DNA from: Leptospira sp.
Lineage (GTDB): Bacteria > Spirochaetota > Leptospiria > Leptospirales > Leptospiraceae
DNA length: 64,000 bases
Direction of reading: 5' to 3'
NCBI GenBank assembly: GCA_016742255.1
Contig: JACVCB010000004.1
Location: 141,459-205,458, forward strand
Every line of letters starts with the position of its first letter. Positions within the stretch are counted from its first letter, which is position 1. The translations under genes and the position numbers were made by a program. Below the pieces are notes generated by a model. It was not told the DNA's origin, did no database searches, and saw nothing but the letters and a program-made list of their open reading frames with translations. This document shows, in pieces, positions 15,936-25,816 of this stretch.

Positions 15936-17954
15936 CTACAAATCAAAACCCAAAATTGTTAAATCATCCTGTCTGTCCTGACCATTTTGAAAATTTTGGA
16001 GAGATTTCAATAGTTCTTCTTCCACCTCAGACAAAGACAAATAAGTGGTGTTCAAAAAAAGTTCATGTAGTTTCTCTTCTCCAAATTCCTCATCATTTTG
16101 ATTAAAAGCTTCGAAGACACCGTCTGTAAAAATAAACAATCGATTTCCTGAATCAAATTTGAGCTCTATGTTTTCATAATGGGTTTGTTTTTTGAGTCCA
16201 ATCATCCGTCCTGTTTTTGCTAATAGTTTCAATTTTCCATTTTGTATTAATACGGCAGAAGGATGACCAGCAGAAGCAAATTGAATTGTTTTTTCCTCAA
16301 AGTAGATATCGATGATGATGGCAGTCAGTAAGCTGTTTAATGAAACAAAATTATCCATAAATTCTTCATTAAAAATTTCCATTACTTTACTTGGAGTGAG
16401 TTCAAATTCTTTAATTGGATCATACAACCCTTTGATCGCCATTGTAATCATAGCAGCATGGACTCCATGGCCTGTTGCATCTGCTACCAATATTCTAAAT
16501 CGTGAATCTTTAAGATGAGTGATGTCAAAAAAATCACCACCTACTTCTGAAACTGGAAGGTATTTGAAAACAAAATTCAGTTGTTCTAATAGTTTTACAT
16601 CAACAGAAATAGAATTTTCCTGAATTTTTTTTGCAACAAATAGATCTCTTCTTAATACACTGAGTGTTTGGTTTAGTTTAAATGTTCTTTCTTTTACTTT
16701 TTCCTCCAATTCTAAATTGGATTTTTCTAAATTGATTTTGACATTGTTTTCAGCGATTTCTTTTTCTTTAATGATAAAATTGTAACGATCAGCCAACGCA
16801 AAAGCAAGTAACATCATTTCAGCAGCTGATCCATATTGTGGACCTTCCATTGTAAATACATTTGTAGGAATATAACCTAATGCTCTTAATGTGGAAATGA
16901 TGAGTGCAAGGAATAAAAAAGCAAAGGCTAAAAGGAAAAAATAGGCAATTCGTTGTCTTTTAATTGAACAAATTACACCGATGATAAGAATCCATAAAGA
17001 TGTAATTGTATGACTTAATACTAACCATTTTATAAACATATCAAAGTTTAAAATGTAAATCATAGGGAGAAAAAACTGGATTAAAATTAATAATGAATTC
17101 ACTCGATCAAGTCGCGGCAAAACTTTTTTAGTATGGAGTAATGTTCGCATAAAAATTAGGAATAAAATCAATACAATTGAAATCAGTAAATTGATCGCAT
17201 ATTGGTCTAACCAAGGTGAGTTGTTCCACAAATACTCGGAGGCAATTCCATTATGAGTTGCAATCGCAATCGCAGAACTCAATACAACCAATACATACAA
17301 TAAATAACTAATATCTCTTAAAATAAAAAATACAAAAAGGTTAAACACGATCATCGCAAGTGTCATTCCAAAATAAATTGCCTGCAAAACATGATCATCA
17401 ATTTCATGACGGTCATAGGTTTTTTGTTTCCAAAGTTGAATTGGTAAGTTTATTGCATTTGGAGAATTTACTTTTAAGAAAATCGTCGAAGTTGTATTTT
17501 TTGGAAATGCAATAGGAAAAACAAAATTCCTAGAAGGATAGGGTCGATCCATTGATGCCACCGCATACCCAGAAGGAATGAATTTCACTCCTTCATTCGT
17601 TTCAAAATACAAATCCAGTGTCTTTAGTCTTGGATAACTTACAACCAAACTAGATACAAACTCGTGATCATATGGATTTACAATCTTTACCTTAAGCCAA
17701 TAAGTTGATTTAGAATATGAAAAGTTGAAGGCTTCTTTCGCATTTGGATTCTGATGAAAAGGAAATTTGAAAACATTTACCTTCAAATCTTGGAATTCAA
17801 TTTGATGATTCGTATCCTCCAATACATACATATACTTTGCTAGATGAATTGGTTTTTCTTGCATTTGGTCTAGACTGACAATGATTTCGTTTGCAGACAG
17901 TTCAGAGCAGAACATAAATACCAAACATTGTAGGAAGAGGCTTTGGATTTTCAT
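15936..17954 (-). CDS. 7TMR-DISM receptor with SpoIIE/PP2C phosphatase domain
   Basis: A 672-residue membrane signalling protein. Residues 1-22 are a signal peptide (LFLQCLVFMFCSELSANE). An extracellular 7TMR-DISM sensor domain follows (about 25-180, with FNFSYSKSTYWLKVKIVNP and YPRLKTLDLYF), then seven membrane helices (about 185-385), a coiled coil (390-425), and a SpoIIE-type PP2C phosphatase domain (about 440-672). The metal-binding motifs SEVGGDFFDI and VADATGHGVHAAMITMAIKG are intact, as is FIFTDGVFEAFN. It should dephosphorylate a Ser/Thr phosphoprotein, commonly an anti-sigma antagonist, in response to an envelope signal; no such partner is encoded nearby. The start overlaps the upstream gene by 4 bp (ATGA). 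Confidence 0.88.
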   Translation of the reverse strand: MKIQSLFLQCLVFMFCSELSANEIIVSLDQMQEKPIHLAKYMYVLEDTNHQIEFQDLKVNVFKFPFHQNPNAKEAFNFSYSKSTYWLKVKIVNPYDHEFVSSLVVSYPRLKTLDLYFETNEGVKFIPSGYAVASMDRPYPSRNFVFPIAFPKNTTSTIFLKVNSPNAINLPIQLWKQKTYDRHEIDDHVLQAIYFGMTLAMIVFNLFVFFILRDISYLLYVLVVLSSAIAIATHNGIASEYLWNNSPWLDQYAINLLISIVLILFLIFMRTLLHTKKVLPRLDRVNSLLILIQFFLPMIYILNFDMFIKWLVLSHTITSLWILIIGVICSIKRQRIAYFFLLAFAFLFLALIISTLRALGYIPTNVFTMEGPQYGSAAEMMLLAFALADRYNFIIKEKEIAENNVKINLEKSNLELEEKVKERTFKLNQTLSVLRRDLFVAKKIQENSISVDVKLLEQLNFVFKYLPVSEVGGDFFDITHLKDSRFRILVADATGHGVHAAMITMAIKGLYDPIKEFELTPSKVMEIFNEEFMDNFVSLNSLLTAIIIDIYFEEKTIQFASAGHPSAVLIQNGKLKLLAKTGRMIGLKKQTHYENIELKFDSGNRLFIFTDGVFEAFNQNDEEFGEEKLHELFLNTTYLSLSEVEEELLKSLQNFQNGQDRQDDLTILGFDL

Positions 17955-19714
17955 TTTGGGTTTATGGTTAATTCAATTTGCTGAAACAAATCGAATGAAT
18001 AAATCAGATTTTGTTGGGTAAAAATGAGAAATCCATTGAAATTTGCACTCAATCCTTCAGGACCTGGGAACAATTTTCGAAGTAATTGCTCTCCATTTTT
18101 ACCGAGTAATATCAAATCAATTTGATTGTCTTCACTGTACTCGTCATAACAAGAAAGAGTGACAACAGTATGTTTTCCATCAAAACTAAACAATTGGATT
18201 ACTTCTGATTGGATCGGAATATGACTGATCTCATTTCCTAATTCATCTATCATAACAATAGAATGGTAATCATTTGTAAAAATAAGTTTGTCTTCTACGT
18301 TGAGAATGGGTGATTTTGTAACAGCAAAAAAATGGGGACCTAAGGTATCCGTACAAGTAAACGCAAATTCCTTTGTGACATTGAGATTTTCATCTAACAA
18401 ATAGGATTTGTCCCAAACAAATGGAATCAATATTTTATCTTTGAATTCGATAGGAAGAGATGCCAATTCGAATGGTAGATTGATTCCCGAATCTTGTGTT
18501 TTTGAAAAACGTTTTTGTTCCCCCGTTTGGATAATGTCTACAATAGCATAATAATAGTAAAAATTTAATTTTGAATCAATCGAAACTGGATGGAACTTGG
18601 AACTGTATTGAAATACAATTTCATACTCATTGTTAATTGCAAATACTCCCTTTAATGTGTGAAATAGGATGATTCCTGTTTGAGTCAGGAAAGTTTTACC
18701 AGTAAAGGCATCACCATTTGGAGATTTTAAAGTATGGATCAATTTTTTTGACTTCAAATTGTAAATATGGACCTCATTCCCATGAGGAAGGTATAATGTT
18801 TCTTCGATGATGGTAAAATAAAAATTATGAACCAAACGGTATTCAGATACATCTCGTTCTTCTGTTGAAAGTACGTCGTAACAACGAAGGGCAAGTGGAA
18901 TTGAAATTTCTAAATTACCATTTAGATCAAATAATAACAACTCATTCGGTCGATTGAGTTTGGAATCAAATTCTGATCCCTTTTGAAACCCTTGGTAATA
19001 ACACAAATGTCCAGACTGATAGAACAAATAAGGAATGGATAATCCTTCCAAAAATGGTCGTTTGACTGGTAGACTCCAAAGGATTTTTTTTTCGTTTAGA
19101 TGAAAAGCCGTGAGTGTATACACTTCATCATAAACTGAAAGAATCACAAATTGATCGATCGTGATCCACTCAGTAACCAAAATAGATTCTCCTTCTCGCA
19201 TCGAGTGCAGTAAATTGGCCCCACTGGGAAAACCTTTTGTTTTCTCATCTAAAAATTCTTTCGGAAATTCCTTTTGAAACCAAGTACGCAACCATAGTTT
19301 TGCTGAACTGGGTAAGTTCTGAGTTCGTTTTAAAAAGATTTGTTTGAGCGAATCTTTTTCCGTCAGTGCAATTTTTTCCAATACTTCTGTAAAAAAGGAA
19401 TAGGGATAGTTTAATCCACCGTAACGCAAGAGGTGATCCACCGATGGATAACGGATCAATTCTAAACGTTGGTCATCAATTAATTCTGCAGTTTGTTCGT
19501 AATACTCTGGATAGGTGGACCTTGGGTCTCCCGTTCCTTTTACCCGGATCCACCAATACTGATGGCATTGGGAACATTCATAAATTTCTCGGTAAGGAGT
19601 TAGTGTTTCTCCTACAATGTCATGGATTGGAAAATTAGGAGTTTGGCTCAATTCCTGGATGGGTTCCAAACGCGAAAATGATTTTGAACCATTTTGACAA
19701 AACAGACAAGCCAT
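17951..19714 (-). CDS. Zinc-ribbon / beta-propeller-like protein
   Basis: A 587-residue cytoplasmic protein I do not recognise as a named family. The N-terminus holds two CxxC pairs (ACLFCQNG and YECSQCHQYWW) that may form a zinc ribbon. From about residue 130 the chain consists of repeated beta-rich segments ending in patterns such as ENKIIWSLP, NLKSKKLIHTLKS and LIFTNDYHSIVMIDELGNEIS, which resemble PQQ-type beta-propeller blades. The last residues overlap the phosphatase start (ATGA), so the two are coupled and may work together, for example as a scaffold for the receptor phosphatase. It is divergent from the histidine kinase gene, 130 bp away. Confidence 0.65.
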   Translation of the reverse strand: MACLFCQNGSKSFSRLEPIQELSQTPNFPIHDIVGETLTPYREIYECSQCHQYWWIRVKGTGDPRSTYPEYYEQTAELIDDQRLELIRYPSVDHLLRYGGLNYPYSFFTEVLEKIALTEKDSLKQIFLKRTQNLPSSAKLWLRTWFQKEFPKEFLDEKTKGFPSGANLLHSMREGESILVTEWITIDQFVILSVYDEVYTLTAFHLNEKKILWSLPVKRPFLEGLSIPYLFYQSGHLCYYQGFQKGSEFDSKLNRPNELLLFDLNGNLEISIPLALRCYDVLSTEERDVSEYRLVHNFYFTIIEETLYLPHGNEVHIYNLKSKKLIHTLKSPNGDAFTGKTFLTQTGIILFHTLKGVFAINNEYEIVFQYSSKFHPVSIDSKLNFYYYYAIVDIIQTGEQKRFSKTQDSGINLPFELASLPIEFKDKILIPFVWDKSYLLDENLNVTKEFAFTCTDTLGPHFFAVTKSPILNVEDKLIFTNDYHSIVMIDELGNEISHIPIQSEVIQLFSFDGKHTVVTLSCYDEYSEDNQIDLILLGKNGEQLLRKLFPGPEGLSANFNGFLIFTQQNLIYSFDLFQQIELTINPK

Positions 19715-19844
19715 AACTAGAGGCTGTTAAGTTAGATTGATCATTTTTACTTGGTCAAGTCAATTTCCAGAATTGGATTCTTAAATTGAATTTCACATAG
19801 TTCTTGGCAATTTTTTGTAAGCTTTGTAAAATAAGTCATTCCTT

Positions 19845-21071
19845 ATGCCTACTTCGCGAAAATCCTACGAAGTCCTCCTCGCTGAGATCCAAAAATTAGA
19901 AAAGGAGAATCAAACTCTAAAACAGTCTCAGATCAACCAAAACTACCACCAAACAAAGATTAGCGATTTACTTCATTTTACACAATTTTCTATCGATACC
20001 ATATCTGATTCCATCCTATGGTTGGATGAACATGGTAAGTATGTATTTGTCAACAACGCTGCTTGTATCAATTTCGGATATTCGAAAGAGGAATTTCTTT
20101 CAATGACAATGTTTCAAGTGGATCCTCTTTTTACGAAAGAAATTTGGGATGCACATTGGTTAGATATTTTAGAGAGAAAATCTTTTACACTAGAAACTAT
20201 CAACAAACGAAAAGATGGAACATCAATTCCCATTGAAGTGACTGTCAATTTAGTTGAATACGATGGCAAGAAATACAATTGTGCAATCGCTCGCGATATC
20301 ACCGAACATAAATTAAGTGAATCTAAATTAAAACAAGCAGCACTTAGGTTGAGCGAATTAAATGCAACCAAAGACAAATTTTTTTCAATTATTGCTCATG
20401 ATTTGAAAGGTCCTCTAGGGTCACATAGAGAGTTTACCAAAAGTTTATCAGAAAAAATTACTATTCTTTCCAACGAAGATAGATTTCTTAACTTACAAAT
20501 TTTAAATGAATCATCAGAAAAACTCTATTCACTTATGGAAAATTTGCTCCACTGGGCAAGTACACAAAATGGAATGATCACGTTCCAACCTGTAATGATT
20601 TCTTTATACGAATTAGTTCACAAAACGATTGATCTATTATCATTATCAATTCATAAAAAGAACTTATCACTCAAGAATCTAATACCAAAATCTTTTCAAT
20701 TGATGGCTGATTCTTTTATGATCGAAACAATTTTTCGTAATTTGATTTCAAATGCTATCAAATATAGCAATCACAACCAAACAATTGAAATTGGATGTAA
20801 TCCTTCTCATCCAAAGAATGATACTAATTCTAAAAACCATTGTTTTTATGTAAAAGATGAAGGGATAGGAATGACGAAGGATCAAATCAATTCTTTGTTT
20901 CGCTTAGACCGAAAAGTTTCAACACCTGGCACAGCCCAAGAAGTAGGCACTGGGCTTGGTCTCATCTTAAGTAAAGATTTTATAGAACAACATGGTGGTA
21001 AAATTCGGGTCGAAAGTGTGTTACAAGAAGGGACAACGTTTCACTTTGATTTAGGACAACACACAATCTAG
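19845..21071 (+). CDS. PAS-domain sensor histidine kinase
   Basis: A 408-residue soluble kinase without membrane segments. An N-terminal coiled coil (residues 6-30) is followed by a PAS domain (about 45-160, SILWLDEHGKYVFVNNAA and RKDGTSIPIEVTV), a HisKA domain with phospho-accepting His in FFSIIAHDLKGPL, and a HATPase domain with N box FRNLISNAIKYSNH, G1 box VKDEGIGMTKDQ and G2 box GTGLGLILSKDF. No response regulator is next to it, so its partner is elsewhere. The ATG follows a 130-bp divergent promoter region. Confidence 0.92.
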   Translation: MPTSRKSYEVLLAEIQKLEKENQTLKQSQINQNYHQTKISDLLHFTQFSIDTISDSILWLDEHGKYVFVNNAACINFGYSKEEFLSMTMFQVDPLFTKEIWDAHWLDILERKSFTLETINKRKDGTSIPIEVTVNLVEYDGKKYNCAIARDITEHKLSESKLKQAALRLSELNATKDKFFSIIAHDLKGPLGSHREFTKSLSEKITILSNEDRFLNLQILNESSEKLYSLMENLLHWASTQNGMITFQPVMISLYELVHKTIDLLSLSIHKKNLSLKNLIPKSFQLMADSFMIETIFRNLISNAIKYSNHNQTIEIGCNPSHPKNDTNSKNHCFYVKDEGIGMTKDQINSLFRLDRKVSTPGTAQEVGTGLGLILSKDFIEQHGGKIRVESVLQEGTTFHFDLGQHTI

Positions 21072-21170
21072 AAGAAATATATTTCCAAAGTTTGTAAATT
21101 TTTTAAGCCAACTTGCCATTCTTAATTTTTTTTAATAGAAACAGTTTCTAAGATTTTCATTTTTGAAACA

Positions 21171-22319
21171 ATGCGAAGTACACTGTTTTTTCACCTCATC
21201 TTCATTGTATTCCTCTCTGTTCCGCTTGTGGCACAACCTGTTTCCCAACCAAATCAAGAACCAAATCCTCCCACAAGTCCCACTCCCAAAAAATCTTTTT
21301 TTGGATCGAGACTTGCTGTATTAGAACTTGCAGGTGAATTTGTACAAACTCCTTCCGAAGGTGGACCACAATCAGTCTCGAGTATTCTCAATTCTGCTCG
21401 TGTCGCTTCCAGTTTTGTCAACAGCAGTAACACAACAAATAATTTAAACCCTCCTGGTATCATCACTGAGAGTGCAGAATCAAGACCAACCTCCACAATT
21501 TCACCACGCATTAAATACTCTCATCAATTTTCAGAAGATTTTTTTATTGGATTTGTTTACGCGAAAGGAGAACAATACAACGATTCGAGGACTAGCTTTA
21601 GTACAAATGGCCTTTACCTAAATGATAAGGTTAGATCTGGTGTGAATGAAGTTGGATTTAAAATCGGTTTAGGTCCCATCAACTATTTAACAGATTCAAC
21701 ATCTTCTGAATTGAGTTTTAGTTATTCTGAATTATCATCTAAAGGCCCATTCCAATCCTTCCAATTAAAATTTCCATTTTTACGAACAGGTGAACAAACT
21801 GTAACAGAAGGTTATGCGTTCTCAACTGGTTCAGTAGAATTTAGAACAAAGAATTATGGAATGAATTATGGTTTTGCTACATCCATTACGGATTGGCTCA
21901 ATTTTTATATGATTGGTGATTTAACAATCTTTGCTGGCCAATTAAAACTACTGAGTTATGGAATTGAAACATCTTCCACAGGTAGTTTAAATGCAAGTAA
22001 CCAAGTTGTTTTTAGCTCACCTGTTTCCAAAACTGATTTAACAGCATTCCAATCAAAAGAAGGATTGATGCGTGGACTAGGTGGAGCTTCGGTTTCTTTG
22101 GAGATGGGGCTTGTGTGGAAAGTGTTTGATACTTTGGGAATCAAATATGGTGGGTTTTACCAAATTTCCTCTTTTAGTGTTTCGGAAGTGACAGGATTTA
22201 ATTTAGGCCAAGGAAAAACTCCTGTGGAACTTAGCTCGGTGCCAGACTTAAATTCTTCACAAAGTTCCAAAGAATTTGGATCTTTTGGAGTGAATGTATC
22301 TCTTGTTAAAAACTTTTGA
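21171..22319 (+). CDS. Outer-membrane beta-barrel-like protein, function unknown
   Basis: A 382-residue protein with a signal peptide (hydrophobic LFFHLIFIVFLSVPL, cut after VAQ), a Pro-rich linker (about 22-42), and a long beta-rich region with alternating polar and aromatic residues (YSHQFSEDFFIGFVYA, SELSFSYSELSSK, LNFYMIGDLTIFAG). It ends in ...SLVKNF with a C-terminal Phe, the usual Bam recognition residue of barrel proteins. I infer an outer-membrane barrel of about 12-16 strands. It is preceded by the histidine kinase gene (99 bp) and followed by pirin. Confidence 0.65.
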   Translation: MRSTLFFHLIFIVFLSVPLVAQPVSQPNQEPNPPTSPTPKKSFFGSRLAVLELAGEFVQTPSEGGPQSVSSILNSARVASSFVNSSNTTNNLNPPGIITESAESRPTSTISPRIKYSHQFSEDFFIGFVYAKGEQYNDSRTSFSTNGLYLNDKVRSGVNEVGFKIGLGPINYLTDSTSSELSFSYSELSSKGPFQSFQLKFPFLRTGEQTVTEGYAFSTGSVEFRTKNYGMNYGFATSITDWLNFYMIGDLTIFAGQLKLLSYGIETSSTGSLNASNQVVFSSPVSKTDLTAFQSKEGLMRGLGGASVSLEMGLVWKVFDTLGIKYGGFYQISSFSVSEVTGFNLGQGKTPVELSSVPDLNSSQSSKEFGSFGVNVSLVKNF

Positions 22320-22329
22320 CAACGTTTGC

Positions 22330-22371
22330 TTGTCTTATCATTAGAGGGTAATCCCTTTTGTGATAGGACAA
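22330..22371 (+). promoter_or_regulatory. Hairpin covering the pirin ribosome-binding site
   Basis: A 19-position stem with one T-T mismatch and a TAAT loop. The outer arms are TGTCTTATCA (22331-22340) and TGATAGGACA (22361-22370), the inner arms AGAGGG and CCCTTT. The 3' arm contains AGGA, the likely Shine-Dalgarno, 4 bases before the pirin ATG. In mRNA the structure would bury the ribosome site. No T-run follows, so it is not a simple terminator. Confidence 0.5.
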
Positions 22372-22372
22372 A

Positions 22373-23398
22373 ATGAAACACAAATCCATACTATATGCTC
22401 AAAAACTAGACTTCCAATGGCCAACTTCTGACCCATTTTTGTTCTGCGTACACCACGAAGATTTTTATCCCAACGGCAATGGAAAATTTGGACCCAAAGC
22501 ATCCTTACAAGGAAGACAAATTGGACAGGACTTTGTTGGAAAAGATGGATGGAGGATGTACCATGGTGAGACCATTCCTGGTTTTCCAGGCCACCCACAT
22601 AGAGGGTTCGAAACCGTAACAGTTGTTCAGCGAGGATTGGTTGACCATGCCGATTCACAAGGAGCTGCTGGCCGATATGGTGACGGAGATGTACAGTGGA
22701 TGACGGCAGGTGCGGGTATCCAACATTCTGAAATGTTTCCACTCATCAATGAATCAGAAGAAAACACTCTTGAACTTTTCCAAATCTGGCTCAATTTACC
22801 CGCCAAAGATAAGTTTGTTGATCCACATTTTAAAATGTTTTGGAACGAAGATATTCCAATCAAAATTTTATCTGATTCAAATCATAAGAAGGTCAAAATT
22901 AAAACGGTCGCAGGTTCTTTATTTGGTGACAAAGCATTGGATCCACCTCCCAACTCATGGGCAGCAGATAAGACAAACGAAGTAGGAATTTACATTTTGG
23001 ATCTGGACCCTGAAGTTCAATTTGTGATACCAGCAACTTCAAAAGAAAACAACCGAAATGTATATTATTTCCGTGGTGAAGGACTCATTGTCGATGGAAC
23101 CCAAGTCCCTGGCAAACATATGTACAACCTAAAAGCAGATGAGACTATCGAAATTCGAAATGGTTCGGAAGCCGGTAGGATTCTGATCTTAGAAGGTAAA
23201 CCTATTGCAGAACCTGTTGTCCAATACGGACCATTTGTAATGAACAAACAAGAGGAAATCCAACAAGCGTTTGATGATTACCGTAAGACTCAGTTTGGTG
23301 GTTGGCCTTGGGACTCATATGATCCCGTCCATGTTGGCAAAGGAAGATTTGCCAAACACGCAAACGGGAAAGAAGAAGCACCCACAAATTCAAAATAG
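22373..23398 (+). CDS. Pirin family protein
   Basis: A 341-residue bicupin protein of the pirin family. The metal-binding motif is clear: HPHRGFETVTVVQRGLVDH near residue 65, followed by AGRYGDGDVQWMTAGAGIQHSEMFP near residue 102; together these give the His/Glu iron site. The C-terminal cupin region (PATSKENNRNVYYFRGEG and beyond) is degenerate, as is usual. It is longer than typical pirins (about 290), with an extra C-terminal tail (GRFAKHANGKEEAPTNSK). Known pirins act as quercetinases or transcription cofactors; which applies is not visible. The start is fixed by AGGA 4 bp upstream, inside a hairpin. Confidence 0.9.
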   Translation: MKHKSILYAQKLDFQWPTSDPFLFCVHHEDFYPNGNGKFGPKASLQGRQIGQDFVGKDGWRMYHGETIPGFPGHPHRGFETVTVVQRGLVDHADSQGAAGRYGDGDVQWMTAGAGIQHSEMFPLINESEENTLELFQIWLNLPAKDKFVDPHFKMFWNEDIPIKILSDSNHKKVKIKTVAGSLFGDKALDPPPNSWAADKTNEVGIYILDLDPEVQFVIPATSKENNRNVYYFRGEGLIVDGTQVPGKHMYNLKADETIEIRNGSEAGRILILEGKPIAEPVVQYGPFVMNKQEEIQQAFDDYRKTQFGGWPWDSYDPVHVGKGRFAKHANGKEEAPTNSK

Positions 23399-23414
23399 GA
23401 AATTTGTGGGTTAG

Positions 23415-23438
23415 CGGATCGGTAAAATTACCGGTCCG
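23415..23438. terminator. Bidirectional terminator between pirin and ilvD
   Basis: An inverted repeat CGGATCGGTA / TACCGGTCCG with a 4-base AT loop and one G-T pair, placed between two convergent genes and overlapping the ilvD stop codon. The following T-run is weak on both strands, so the efficiency is uncertain. Confidence 0.5.
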
Positions 23439-25104
23439 TCAAACAACCAGTACTTGCATCCTTCACCATTTGGATGTACTTCCACAAATAACCACTGGTC
23501 ACCCTGTAAGGTGGTTTTTTCCATTTGGCTCGGCGTTTTTCTAGTTCTTCCGCACTTACTTTTACATCTAATTTGTTTGTTCGTGCATCAATGGAGATAA
23601 CATCACCGTTTTCAACCAATGCAATTTCGCCGCCTTCCATCGCTTCTGGAGTGATATGACCCACCACAAATCCATGGCTTCCTCCAGAAAACCTCCCATC
23701 AGTGATGAGGGCTACATTATCACCAAGACCAGCTCCGATGATGGCAGAGGTTGGTTTTAACATCTCAGGCATCCCTGGTCCCCCTTTAGGACCCACATAA
23801 CGAATCACAACGACATGGCCAGGATTCACTTTCCCATCTCGGATGCCTTCGTTTGCTTCTACTTCAGAATCAAAACAGATGGCTTTCCCTTCAAACATTT
23901 CCCCTTCATGGCCAGTGATTTTTGCAACTGCACCTTTTTTGGCAATGTTACCGTATAACACTTGTATGTGGCCTTCTTTTTTAATTGGGTTACTGACTGG
24001 TCTGAGTAAGTCTTGGTCTTTTGGAAGGTCTGGAAGTGATTCCAAATTTTCTGCAATGGTTTTTCCTGTGACGGTCATACAAGAACCATCTAACATACCT
24101 TCTTTCAGCATAAATTTCATGATGGCAGGCGTCCCACCAATCGCAAACAGATCTTCCATCAAATACTTTCCACTTGGTTTCATGTCAGCAAGCAGTGGTG
24201 TTGTATCTGTTACCTTTTGGATTTGGTCGAGGTCCAAATTGATTCCCATCGTACGTGCGATGGCAATCATATGGAGTGCAGCATTTGTAGAACCACCGAG
24301 GATTGTGATGACACGTAATGCATTAAGAATGGATTTTGGAGTGATGATATCAGAAGGTTTGATGTCTTTTTCTAAAAGATTGTACATATACTTTCCAATC
24401 TCTTGGCATTCTTTCTTTTTTTCTTCACTTCTTGCAGGAGAAGAAGAACTGTATGGTAAACTCATTCCCATCACTTCAATGGCTGTTGCCATAGTGTTAG
24501 CAGTGTACATCCCTCCACAAGCTCCAGGGCCTGGGCATGAATTTTTGATGACTTCTTTAAAATCTTCTTCGGAAATTTTCCCGTTAATTTTTTTACCGTA
24601 AGCTTCAAAAGCAGATACAATATTTAATTTTTCACCTTTAAAATGACCACCATTGATGGTTCCACCGTATACCATAATGGCAGGACGATTGAGACGAGCC
24701 ATCGCCATGATAGCACCTGGCATATTTTTATCACAACCAGCAGTGAATATGATCCCATCATAAAAATGAGCTCCAGAAATTGTTTCGATAGAATCTGCTA
24801 TGATTTCTCTTGAAGGAAGGGAAAAACGCATCCCATCATTTCCATTGGTAATTCCGTCACTCACACCAATTGTATTGAAGAGTAGACCAACCATTTGTTT
24901 TGTATCGATGACACTTTTTTTTTGTAAGGCAGCAAGTGTTGTCAAATGCATGTTACAAGGATTCCCATCAAAACCTGTACTACCAATACCTATAAAAGGT
25001 TTGTTTAAATCTTCGTATGGTACACCTGAACCAATGATCATGGCTTGGGATGCTGGGAGAGATTCATCTTGGGTTAAAACGCGGCTGTATCGATTCAAAC
25101 TCAT
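23428..25104 (-). CDS. ilvD: Dihydroxy-acid dehydratase
   Basis: A 558-residue enzyme of valine, isoleucine and pantothenate biosynthesis, converting dihydroxy acids to 2-keto acids. The three Fe-S cluster cysteines are in place: [10 protein letters not shown] (C50), [10 protein letters not shown] (C124) and [11 protein letters not shown] (C196). The C50/C124/C196 set fits the [2Fe-2S]-type branch, by analogy. Other signatures are [20 protein letters not shown] and [24 protein letters not shown] precedes the ATG by about 10 bp. It is a single gene between convergent pirin and the lipoprotein operon; no other ilv genes are near. Confidence 0.96.
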   Translation of the reverse strand: MSLNRYSRVLTQDESLPASQAMIIGSGVPYEDLNKPFIGIGSTGFDGNPCNMHLTTLAALQKKSVIDTKQMVGLLFNTIGVSDGITNGNDGMRFSLPSREIIADSIETISGAHFYDGIIFTAGCDKNMPGAIMAMARLNRPAIMVYGGTINGGHFKGEKLNIVSAFEAYGKKINGKISEEDFKEVIKNSCPGPGACGGMYTANTMATAIEVMGMSLPYSSSSPARSEEKKKECQEIGKYMYNLLEKDIKPSDIITPKSILNALRVITILGGSTNAALHMIAIARTMGINLDLDQIQKVTDTTPLLADMKPSGKYLMEDLFAIGGTPAIMKFMLKEGMLDGSCMTVTGKTIAENLESLPDLPKDQDLLRPVSNPIKKEGHIQVLYGNIAKKGAVAKITGHEGEMFEGKAICFDSEVEANEGIRDGKVNPGHVVVIRYVGPKGGPGMPEMLKPTSAIIGAGLGDNVALITDGRFSGGSHGFVVGHITPEAMEGGEIALVENGDVISIDARTNKLDVKVSAEELEKRRAKWKKPPYRVTSGYLWKYIQMVKDASTGCLTDR

Positions 25105-25174
25105 AATTTACAATTTCCTTGGGATTAAAGTCAAAATGGTAGAGTCTTAGAGAAAGGAAAGCGGATTTTCAATT

Positions 25175-25816
25175 TTAAGGTAGTGTCATTTCGATCAGGA
25201 TTTTGTTATCATTGTTCGCTTGGGCTAATTCTTTTTCCCATTCTAAAAATTCTATTTGCAAACAACTGTTAGCCTTATCCCGGGAAGATTGAGGCAAAAA
25301 TCCATTGGCAACAATCGCTTTTGCTGCTTTTGCAATTTTACCTCTTGCTGATTCCAACCATTGGATTTGGACAAAACTAGCTAGTTGTGTTCCGGCTGCA
25401 GGTTGGACTCCAGCAACTTCGCAGGATTCCGTTATGGTAAATCCATACCTTGTTTTAAAGCTGTCTGTATTTGCGTTTGTGGTTGCCTTTGTATTTAAAA
25501 TTCCTGATTGTAAAATTGATTCTTGGCAATCGGGGACACGGTTTTGTAAGTTTTTCGTATCGTTTAGGAGAAAATTGACTTCCGCTTGTGTCACGATCAG
25601 TTGGTTCACATTACAAATTCCTAATGGTCTGCGACTACAAGTTCTAGAATTAGTATTATTATCTAGTTTGATACAATTGCCAGAATTCCTTTGCCAGTAT
25701 AAAGTTGTTAGGATCCAAGTTTGTTCTTCTTCCTTCTTATTTTGCACATCCTTTCCACTTTCAAAACAGGACGGAAGTGTCATGATACATATTGCGATGA
25801 TGATCAACTGTTTCAA
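25175..25816 (-). CDS. Putative lipoprotein coupled to TonB receptor
   Basis: A 213-residue protein with a lipoprotein signal, MKQLIIIAICIMTLPSC, giving Cys at residue 17. The mature part is Cys-containing (NCIKL, RTCSRR, GICNV, ESCEV, SCLQIE), suggesting disulfides in the periplasm or at the surface. No family is recognised. The start overlaps the stop of the TonB-dependent receptor gene (ATGA), so it is expressed with it and may be a substrate-binding partner at the outer membrane. That role is inferred from position only. Confidence 0.65.
   Translation of the reverse strand: MKQLIIIAICIMTLPSCFESGKDVQNKKEEEQTWILTTLYWQRNSGNCIKLDNNTNSRTCSRRPLGICNVNQLIVTQAEVNFLLNDTKNLQNRVPDCQESILQSGILNTKATTNANTDSFKTRYGFTITESCEVAGVQPAAGTQLASFVQIQWLESARGKIAKAAKAIVANGFLPQSSRDKANSCLQIEFLEWEKELAQANNDNKILIEMTLP

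Noticed and set aside
23843..24601. 252-residue plus-strand open frame
   Set aside because: It lies antisense to ilvD, whose motifs are complete; typical shadow frame.
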